64,000 nt of DNA, taken from CAWBYL01 sp963793025 (lineage in GTDB: Bacteria; Actinomycetota; Acidimicrobiia; Acidimicrobiales; Acidimicrobilacustridaceae). The notes under the pieces are model-generated. The model made no database searches. It saw nothing but the letters and a program-made list of their open reading frames with translations, and was not told the DNA's origin. The stretch spans positions 310,001 to 374,000 of the forward strand of contig CAWBYL010000006.1 of the NCBI GenBank assembly GCA_963793025.1, in the 5' to 3' direction. Below, piece after piece: positions 43,634-51,038 of the stretch (its first letter is position 1; each line of letters starts with the position of its first letter). Position numbers and translations under genes: made by a program.

Positions 43634-45356
43634 TCACCACGACACGGTGATCTGCTCGGGTTCGTCGGCCACGTTGGCCCGAACGGTCTTCTTGTCGATC
43701 TTGCCCGTCGCCGTCTCCGGGAGGGAGTCGGCGAGGACGAGAGCTTCCGGGATCTTGAAGCCGGCGAGACGCTCGACGAGCGAACCGGCGGAGCTCGTCG
43801 AGGTCGACCTCCATGCCGTCGCGGGTCACCACGACGGCACAGACCCGCTCGCCCATGGCCTGCTCCTCGACCCCGACGACGGCCACCGAGGCGACTGCCG
43901 GGTGCTCGTAGAGCGCCGCTTCGACCTCGGCGCAGTACACGTTCTCGCCGCCGCGGATCACCACGTCCTTGAGCCGGTCGACGACGTACAGATAGCCGCT
44001 CGTCGTCGACGTAGCCGAGGTCCCCGCTGTGGAACCAGCCGTCGACGAAGGCGTCCTCGTTCGCCTCCGGGTTGTTCCAGTACCCCTTCACCACCTGGGG
44101 GGAGCGGAAGCAGATCTCTCCGACCACGTCGGTGGCGACCTCCACGCCGTCGGGGTCGACGATCTTCAGGTCGGCGGTCAGGTTCGGCCGCCCGACGCTC
44201 GTCGGGTGAGCGAGGAACTCGGTGCCGACGTTGGTCACCACCGCAGACGTGGTCTCGCGTGAGCCCGTAGCCGTTGAGCAGTTGGATGCCGGCGCCGAAC
44301 TCGTCGACCGCCCGCAACGGGAGGTCGGGAGGTACCGCGGCTCCACCCATGGGGAAGCCCTGGATCGCCAGGCCCAGGCCGCCCACCCCCTTGCGGTCGA
44401 GCACCTGGCGGACCATGGTCGGTACTCCGCCGAACTGGGTGATGTTCTCCTCTCGGGCCAGGCGGAGCGACTCCTCGAGCTCCCACTTGTGCATGAAGAC
44501 GAGCTTGGCCCCGCCCATGGGCGAGGAGAAGATCGCCGTCATCCCGCCGATGTGGAACAGCGGCCCGACCGACAGCGAGGCCGGTTGGCGGGCCGGGGCG
44601 GGCGGTCGGCCGCTGATGAGGGCCTCGCGTGCGTTGCCGAAGGCCATGTTCCAGACGTTGGCCATCATCCCTCGGTTGGTGAGCAGCGCACCCTTGGGGT
44701 GGCCCGTGGTGCCCGAGGTGAAGAGCATGGCGATGATGTCGTCGCGACCGAGGCGGACGATGCGGTCCGCCTCGATCGTGGCCCCCCCGACGAGGTCCTC
44801 GAAGGCGACGTCGCCGGCCGCACCCCTCACGCCGATCACGGTGACGCCCTCGGGACGCCCGTGATCGAGGAGGCGGTCGACCCGCTCGTGGTCGAGCACC
44901 ACGACTCGGGCCCCGGCGTTGTCGATGGCGTAGGCGAGCTCGGCCCCCACCCACCACGAGTTCATGGGGGTGACGATGGCTCCGCACAGGGCGGCCGCCC
45001 AGACGGCGACGGGATACTCGGGCAGGTTCCGCATGCAGATGGCGACACGATCGCCGGCCCGCACGCCGAAGGTGTCCTGCAGCTCCCGGGCCATGCTCAG
45101 CGCCCGTTGCCTCACCTGCCCGAAGGTGTCGCGCTCGTCCTGGTAGACGACGTGCACGAGATCGGCGTGGTTGGTCCCCATGTCGAACACGTCGAGGACG
45201 GTCTTGGGGGCCCGGACGAAGTCGCGGCAGCGGCACACCGTCGATCACGACCGGCTCCACCTCGAACATCGCGCCCGGCCCGATGAGCGGCTGCAGGCGA
45301 GGGTCGTCGCGGTACACCGCGGCCGGCCGGGTCCCCGTCGGCGAATCGGTGCTCAT
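43634..45356 (-). pseudogene. AMP-dependent acyl-CoA ligase, several frameshifts
   Basis: All family signatures are present but in different frames: 'AMLFTSGTTGHPKGALLTNRG' (P-loop), 'LLNGYGLTR', 'GEICFRSPQVVKGYWNNPEANEDAFVDGWFHSGDLGYVDD', 'RGGENVYCAEVEAALYEHPAVASVAVVGV' and the C-terminal catalytic-lysine motif 'TATGKIDKKTVRANVADEPEQITVSW'. At least four indels are needed (near 45240, 44260, 44000 and 43790). The full protein would be about 574 aa. ATG at 45356. Confidence 0.85.
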
Positions 45357-45450
45357 CGGAGCCTCCCGCCGGTCGCCGGGGCGCACGGGGCCGCCATCTC
45401 GGGCTGGTGGTGCTGCATCGCGTCGGACCTCCTCGGATGTGACGGGGATC

Positions 45451-45481
45451 ATACCCGATACATCTAGAGGATTCGCTGGCC
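45451..45481. promoter_or_regulatory. CATCTAGAGG element upstream of the acyl-CoA ligase (copy C)
   Basis: On the minus strand this reads GCGAATCCTCTAGATGTAT, similar to copy A (GTGAAACATCTAGATGATAT). It overlaps the thioesterase stop codon and lies about 105 bases before the ligase start. Possible operator or promoter shared with copies A and B. Confidence 0.35.
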
Positions 45482-46271
45482 GGCGGACCCCTGGGTGCGC
45501 CGGGCGGTGGCGAAGAGGCAGACCTTCCCGGTGGCGTCGTCGCGGAGGCGCACCGTGCAGACGTCGCCGCTCGGGGCGACCGTGGCCACGGCGACGGCCG
45601 GCCCGTGCATGACCGGTCTGAGGTAGCGGACGGTGAGGGAGGCGAGGGGCGTGGTCGCGTCCATGGCCGAGCACGCCGCCTCCTCCAGCGCCACGGCCGC
45701 CAGCCCGCCCTGGATGGCTCCCACGGCATTGAGGCCGTCCGGTCGCCGGGGCATCTCGGCTGTTCCCGGAGCGACGACCCGACAGCCGATCCGGTCGGCC
45801 AGCGGGGTGGTGAGGCGCCGGCTGGCCAGGTCGGGGAACGGGAACCCGTCCGGGAAGACGTGGGTCGGATCGGGGGCGGGTACGAAGGCGGCGACGGCGA
45901 GGGCGACCGGATCCCCGTCGGCCTCGTCGTGGAATGCGCACTCGGTCACGACGATCGACCGACCGGCCCGCACGAGGGTGGCCTCGGCCGTCACGGTGGT
46001 TCCGGCCGCCGCGGGCCGGACGAGCTGCACCTCGAGGTCGAGGGTCAGGGGGATCCTCGGCTCCATGGCCAGTCCGGCCACGGCGCCGGTGAGCACGTCG
46101 GCCCACGTCAGCACCACCGACGTGCGGAGCGAGCCGCGTGCCCGGCATGCACAGCTCGGGCACGACCAGCGCTCGCCCGTGCACCTCGTCGTCGGCCGGT
46201 CGGACGTCGAGGCCGAGCTCGGCGACGACGTGCTCCTGCTCGGCCCAGTCGTCGCTCCCGTCGCCACCCAC
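45464..46271 (-). CDS. thioesterase-superfamily (PaaI-like, double hotdog) protein, probable N-terminal frameshift
   Basis: The main frame gives 'VVLTWADVLTGAVAGLAMEPRIPLTLDLEVQLVRPAAAGTTVTAEATLVRAGRSIVVTECAFHDE' and a second hotdog, 'NAVGAIQGGLAAVALEEAACSAMDATTPLASLTVRYLRPVMHGP', the PaaI-type catalytic pattern. The first 45 residues ('DDWAEQEHVVAELGLDVRPADDEVHGRALVVPELCMPG') are in another frame that joins near 46135. A GTG at 46271 is the likely start. It would remove CoA from acyl or aryl thioesters. Confidence 0.75.
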
Positions 46272-46457
46272 CGGCCGAATGGTGACACAGACAGTCAGAT
46301 GCTTTGTATTCGAAAGCCTCACTACCGATAGAGTCAGGCCGGCAGGGGGCCCGGTTGCCACGGACAGACGCGCCGGACTCGTGGGGGCCGCCACGACGAG
46401 GAGCGAAGGTCACATCCAGGCGCGTGCACGGGGCCGCGCCACGCGAAGGGAGGCCCG

Positions 46458-47738
46458 ATGAAGGCCGAAGACATGATCCTGGTGAGCGTCGACGACCACC
46501 TGGTGGAGCCGCCTCACCTGTTCGAGGGGCGGGTGCCGGCCAAGTACGCCGATCTCGCGCCCAAGGTGGTCCACACCGACGACGGCGCCGACGTGTGGGT
46601 GTTCAACGACCAGGTCATCCCGAACGTGGGCCTGAACGCGGTGGCGGGGCGGCCCCGCGAGGAGTACGGGATCGAACCGACGGCGTTCGAGGAGATGCGT
46701 CGCGGTTGTTGGGACGTCGACGAGCGCATCGAGGACATGAACGCCGGCGGGATCCTCGCCGCCATGAACTTCCCGTCGTTCCCGGGGTTCGCCGGTCGGC
46801 TCTTCGCCGCCGCCGACGACAAGGACCTGGCCCTGAGCGTGCTGCAGGCCTACAACGACTGGCACGTCGAGGACTGGGCCGGGGCCCACCCCGGCCGGTT
46901 CATCCCCATGGCCCTGCCCGTGCTGTGGGACCCGGATCTGGCGGCGGCCGAGGTGCACCGCATGGCCGCCAAGGGCGTCCACTCGCTCACCTTCTCGGAG
47001 AACCCGGCGGCCCTGGGCTACCCGAGCTACCACGAGGACTACTGGGACCCGTTGTGGAACGCCCTGGTCGACACCGACACCGTCTTGTCGGTTCACCTGG
47101 GTTCGTCGGGACGCCTGGCGGTCACCGCGCCCAACGCCCCGGTCGACGTGATGATCACCCTGCAGCCGATGAACATCTGCCAGGCCGCCGCGGACATCTT
47201 GTGGTCTCGTGTGATCAAGGAGTTCCCGGCGTTGCGGATCGCGCTGTCCGAGGGCGGAACCGGGTGGATCCCGTACTTCATCGACCGCCTCGACCGCACC
47301 TATGACATGCACCGGGCCTGGACCGGACAGGACTTCGGTGACCAACTGCCGAGCGAGGTGTTCCGGGAGCGGTTCCTGACGTGCTTCATCGCCGACCCGA
47401 TCGGGGTGAAGCTGCGCCACGACATCGGGATGGACAACATCGCGTGGGAGTCCGACTACCCGCACTCGGACTCGTCGTGGCCCGAGGCGCCCGAGGAGCT
47501 CGAGGCGGTGATGGCCGGTGTCCCCGACGACGAGGTCAACAAGATCACCTTCGAGAACGCCTGCCGTTGGTACTCGTTCGACCCGTTCCAGCACCGGTCC
47601 CGGGCCCAGTGCACGGTGAGCGCGTTGCGGGCCGAGTCGCCCGACCAGGACGTGGCCATCCGCAGCTACGACCAGGGCCGCTTCGAGAAGCAGGTCGGTG
47701 TGAGCTCGCTCGACGTCGCCCGCCGGGCCACCGCGTGA
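46458..47738 (+). CDS. amidohydrolase_2 family metal-dependent hydrolase/decarboxylase
   Basis: 426 residues of the ACMSD-like TIM-barrel group. 'ILVSVDDHLVEPPHLFEGR' gives the first metal ligands, 'VLSVHLGSSG' the His of strand 5, 'FPALRIALSEGGTGWIPYFIDRLDRTYDMH' the middle, and 'DNIAWESDYPHSDSSWP' the catalytic Asp. This class cleaves C-C or C-N bonds in ring-derived acids and is frequent in actinobacterial lipid/aromatic clusters. ATG at 46458 with GAAGGGAGG. It overlaps the following SDR start (GTGA). Confidence 0.88.
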   Translation: MKAEDMILVSVDDHLVEPPHLFEGRVPAKYADLAPKVVHTDDGADVWVFNDQVIPNVGLNAVAGRPREEYGIEPTAFEEMRRGCWDVDERIEDMNAGGILAAMNFPSFPGFAGRLFAAADDKDLALSVLQAYNDWHVEDWAGAHPGRFIPMALPVLWDPDLAAAEVHRMAAKGVHSLTFSENPAALGYPSYHEDYWDPLWNALVDTDTVLSVHLGSSGRLAVTAPNAPVDVMITLQPMNICQAAADILWSRVIKEFPALRIALSEGGTGWIPYFIDRLDRTYDMHRAWTGQDFGDQLPSEVFRERFLTCFIADPIGVKLRHDIGMDNIAWESDYPHSDSSWPEAPEELEAVMAGVPDDEVNKITFENACRWYSFDPFQHRSRAQCTVSALRAESPDQDVAIRSYDQGRFEKQVGVSSLDVARRATA

Positions 47739-48548
47739 GCCAGTCGATGCGGGTCGTGGTCGTCGGTGCGTCGAGTGGCATCGGTCGCTCGATCGGGATG
47801 GGTCTGGCCGCGAAGGGAGCCCAGGTCGCGTTCCTGGCCCGTCGGCGCTCGCGCCTGGAGGAGGCCGCCGCCGAGGCCGGGAACGGAGCGGTGGCCATCG
47901 TCTGTGACGTGACGGACGAGGCGTCGTGCACCCAGGCCATCGACGACGCGGCCACCGCGCTCGGAGGCATCGACGGGCTCGTCTACGCCACGGCCATCGG
48001 GCAGCTGGGCCCGTTGGAAGAGGTCGACGCGGCCACGTGGGGGGCGCTGTTCGCCACCAACGTCACCGGCGCCGCGCTCGGTGACGGCGGCGGCCCTGCC
48101 GCACCTGGCGGCGGCCGACGGCTGCGGCATCTACCTGTCGTCGATCAGCGCCTCGCTGACTCCGTCGTGGCCCCTCATCGGGGCCTACGTCACGACCAAG
48201 GCGGCCCTCGACAAGTTGGTCGAGGCGTGGAGGATCGAGCACCCCGAGGTCGGGTTCACCCGCTTCACCATGGGCGACTGCATCGGCGGTGACGGGCACT
48301 CGACGACCGAGCTGCTCGCCAACGCCGCCCCCGAGCGGATCGGTGAGGCGGTCACCGAGTGGGGCGCCCGCAAGTACTTCACCGGGAACTTCATCGACGT
48401 CGACCATCTCGTCGCCATGGTCGGCCACGTCATCGACTGTGGCAGCAGCAGTGTGATCCCGGCCCTGTCGATCATCGCCCGGGTCCCCGCCGGTTCGGAC
48501 GGCCCCGATTTCAGCGCCCTGGCCGCCCTCGAGGAGCGCGGTACCTGA
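47735..48548 (+). pseudogene. SDR family oxidoreductase, one frameshift
   Basis: 'RVVVVGASSGIGRSIGMGLAAKGAQVAFLARR' (cofactor loop) and 'LVYATAIGQLGPLEEVDAATWGALFATNVTGAAL' are in one frame. At an extra G near 48078 the reading changes to 'VTAAALPHLAAADGCGIYLSSISASLTPSWPLIGAYVTTKAALDKLVEAWRIEHP', which holds the Ser and YxxxK catalytic site. One base fewer gives about 270 aa. Start: GTG at 47735 within the amidohydrolase stop; an ATG 12 bases on is possible. Confidence 0.85.
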
Positions 48549-48648
48549 CCGACCCGAGGGCTCGCCCTCGGTCGCGCCCGCAGGCACGGCGGTACCCTCG
48601 GCCATCGGGCACGAGGTCGTCGACGGGCCACCACGAAAGGAACTGCAG

Positions 48649-49470
48649 ATGTTGTTCGATCATGTGGAGTACGAGGTCGAGGGTCAGGTCGGTGTGATCA
48701 CGCTGAACCGGCCGGAGGCGGCCAACGCGCAGAGCCAGAAGGTGTTGATCGAGTTGGATCAGGCGTGGCGCGCCGCCGACGAGGACACCCGGGTGAAGGT
48801 GATCGTGTTGAAGTCGAACGGGAAGCATTTCTCGGCGGGTCATGACATGTCGTCGACCAAGAGTGGGGACATGTCGGATCTGGGTGAGGTCGATGATCCG
48901 TTCCTGACGCCGGAGGGTCATTACGACTGGGAGACCCGGCATTACCTGCACTACGCGAAGTCCTGGCGGGAGGTGCCGAAGCCGTCGATCGCGGCGGTGC
49001 AGGGCAAGTGCATCGCGGCGGGGCTGATGTTGTGTTGGCCGTGTGATCTGATCGTGGCGGCGGACAACGCGGAGTTCTCGGATCCGGTGTTGATGATGGG
49101 GATCTGTGGGGTGGAGCTGCACGCGCACACGTGGGAGTTCGGGCCGCGCAAGGCCAAGGAGTTGTTGTTCACCGGTGGGTCGATCACTGCGGAGGAGGCC
49201 CGGGAGTTGGGGATGGTGAACAAGGTGGTGCCGCTGGAGGATCTGGTGTCGGCCACGATGGAGATGGCTGACCGGATCGCTCAGCAGGACGCTTTCGCTC
49301 TGCGGATGGCCAAGCGGGCGGTGAACCACACCTTGGACGTGCAGGGTTACACGACGGCCATCGACTCGATCTTCGACATGCATCACTTCGGGCACACCCG
49401 GGCCCGTGTGGTCACGGGCGGGATGCCGTCCATCGCCGGTCTCGACACCATGAAGCAGAAGCAGCGCTGA
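48649..49470 (+). CDS. enoyl-CoA hydratase/isomerase family protein with atypical codon use
   Basis: 273 residues of crotonase fold: 'VGVITLNRPEAANAQ', 'GKHFSAGHDMSS', 'GKCIAAGLMLCWPCDLIVAADNAEFSD' and 'GELGMVNKVVP'-like segments. Both catalytic Glu positions are replaced (Met and Val). Codons end in G or T far more often than in the neighbours, which prefer C; TTG, GGT and GAT are common. This hints at a different origin or expression level. ATG at 48649 with AAAGGA upstream. It probably belongs with the amidohydrolase-SDR pair. Confidence 0.9.
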   Translation: MLFDHVEYEVEGQVGVITLNRPEAANAQSQKVLIELDQAWRAADEDTRVKVIVLKSNGKHFSAGHDMSSTKSGDMSDLGEVDDPFLTPEGHYDWETRHYLHYAKSWREVPKPSIAAVQGKCIAAGLMLCWPCDLIVAADNAEFSDPVLMMGICGVELHAHTWEFGPRKAKELLFTGGSITAEEARELGMVNKVVPLEDLVSATMEMADRIAQQDAFALRMAKRAVNHTLDVQGYTTAIDSIFDMHHFGHTRARVVTGGMPSIAGLDTMKQKQR

Positions 49471-49483
49471 GCTGAGGCTCAGC
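49466..49483. terminator. hairpin including both convergent stop codons
   Basis: GCTGAGC / GCTCAGC form a perfect 7-bp stem with a 4-base loop. TGA of the crotonase and TCA (reverse stop) of the ligase lie in opposite arms. Confidence 0.5.
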
Positions 49484-50954
49484 CGGCCAGGACCTGGTCC
49501 CGGATCTGCTGCTTGAGAAGCTTGCCCATCGAGTTGCGCTCCAGGGTGGGGACGATCACGACCTGCTCCGGGCACTTGTACCTGGCCAACCCGAGGGCGA
49601 TGCAGTGCGCCGCCAGCGCCGCGAGTTCGGGGCGGGCGTCGTCGCGGGCCACCACCACGGCGCACACCCGCTCGCCGGTGCGGGGGTCGGGCACGCCGAT
49701 GACGGCCACGTCCTCGATGTCGGGGTGCTGCAGCAGCGTGTCCTCGATCTCGAGGGCCGAGATGTTCTCGGCGTTGCGGATGATGATGTCCTTGAGGCGA
49801 CCGGTGATGTACACGTTGCCGGCGTCGTCGATCTCGCCGAGGTCACCGGTGCGGAACCAGCCGTCGTCGTCGAAGCCGGGCCCGTCGAGCGACGGATCGA
49901 GGTAGCCACCGAACATCTGCGGGCCCTTGAGGCGGATCTCGCCGTCGACGATCCGGGCCCTGACGCCGGGGGAGGGACGACCGACGGACCGGAGCAGGAC
50001 GTCGGCGGGGTCGTCGGGGGAGGTGGCGGTGGCGATCGGGAACTCCGTGAGCCCGTAGGCGCCGAGCACCCCGGGCACCCCGAAGGTCTCCATCAGCTCC
50101 CGGACGATCTCCGGTGGGGTCGGGGCTCCGCCCGCGGTGAAGATCCGGACGGCGGGAAAGAGCGGGTCGGATCCGTGGCGGCGTTGGGCGTCGATGTAGG
50201 CCCGGAAGAACGGTTGCGCCGACCCGAGGATCGTGGGTCGGAACGCGGCCATGCGCTCCGGGGTCGTGGTGGGGTCCCAGGCGTCGAACAGGACGAGCCT
50301 GAGCCCGGCCTGCAGGGAGACGGTGAGCATGTTGACGCCACCGATGTGGGTCACCGGCCAGGCGACCGGGTACACGTCGTCGGCACCGAACCCGGACCAC
50401 TCGATGAGTCCGGACGCGGCGGCGACGAGCGACGAGTCCGTGTGCTGCACGCCCTTCGGATCCGACGTCGTGCCCGACGAGAAGTACACCCAGTCGTTGT
50501 CGTGCGTGGGCGCCGGCGCCAAGGTGGACGGGTCGGCCCCGGGTAGCCGCAGCTCGGGGCCGGGGTGGGGAACGAAGTCGGTGGCGAGCACCTCGAGCCC
50601 GAGCGCCCGTCCCATCTCCGCGTAGGCGAAGCCGTTCCAGGTCTGCGGGGCGATGTAGAGCGACGGCCCGACCTGGCTGGTGATGATCCCCACCTCGCGG
50701 TCGCGCAGCGCGGTGATGATCGGGTTCTGGGTGGCGCCCAGGCGGGCCAACGCAGCCATAAGCACGTAGGCCTCTATCGACGTCGGCAGCTGCCAGGACA
50801 CGGTCGCGCCCGGTCCGACGGGCAGGGCGGCGGCCACGCTCTCGGCCGCGTCCCGGAACTGCGTCGTCGTCAGCGAGCGGCCGTGGTCGTCGGCCAGGAT
50901 GACCCGGTCGGGCTCGTCCTCGGCGGCCTGACCGACCAGGTTCCAGAACGTCAA
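49479..50954 (-). CDS. AMP-dependent acyl-CoA ligase
   Basis: 491 residues, intact. The P-loop is 'YFSSGTTSDPKGVQ' with an unusual Asp in place of the common Gly/Arg. 'LGAYGLTEFPIATATS', 'GYLDPSLDGPGFDDDGWFRTGDLGEIDD', 'GRLKDIIIRNAENISALEIEDTLLQHPDIEDVAVIGVPDP' and the catalytic lysine region 'NSMGKLLKQQIRD' follow. The N-terminal domain is short. It activates a carboxylic acid to its CoA ester; the acid is not known. ATG at 50954. Confidence 0.92.
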   Translation of the reverse strand: MTFWNLVGQAAEDEPDRVILADDHGRSLTTTQFRDAAESVAAALPVGPGATVSWQLPTSIEAYVLMAALARLGATQNPIITALRDREVGIITSQVGPSLYIAPQTWNGFAYAEMGRALGLEVLATDFVPHPGPELRLPGADPSTLAPAPTHDNDWVYFSSGTTSDPKGVQHTDSSLVAAASGLIEWSGFGADDVYPVAWPVTHIGGVNMLTVSLQAGLRLVLFDAWDPTTTPERMAAFRPTILGSAQPFFRAYIDAQRRHGSDPLFPAVRIFTAGGAPTPPEIVRELMETFGVPGVLGAYGLTEFPIATATSPDDPADVLLRSVGRPSPGVRARIVDGEIRLKGPQMFGGYLDPSLDGPGFDDDGWFRTGDLGEIDDAGNVYITGRLKDIIIRNAENISALEIEDTLLQHPDIEDVAVIGVPDPRTGERVCAVVVARDDARPELAALAAHCIALGLARYKCPEQVVIVPTLERNSMGKLLKQQIRDQVLAG

Positions 50955-51038
50955 CGGATCACGACCCCCCGTGCGATGACCAGGCCTTCCCTGGCGACCC
51001 GCACGGTATCGGCTCGGTCGTGACGGGATGCGACCGCG

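Noticed and set aside
15288..48548. Programmed ribosomal frameshifting as an explanation for the broken genes
   Set aside because: Too many unrelated genes, different shift points, no slippery heptamer with a downstream structure, and mostly extra bases in short runs.
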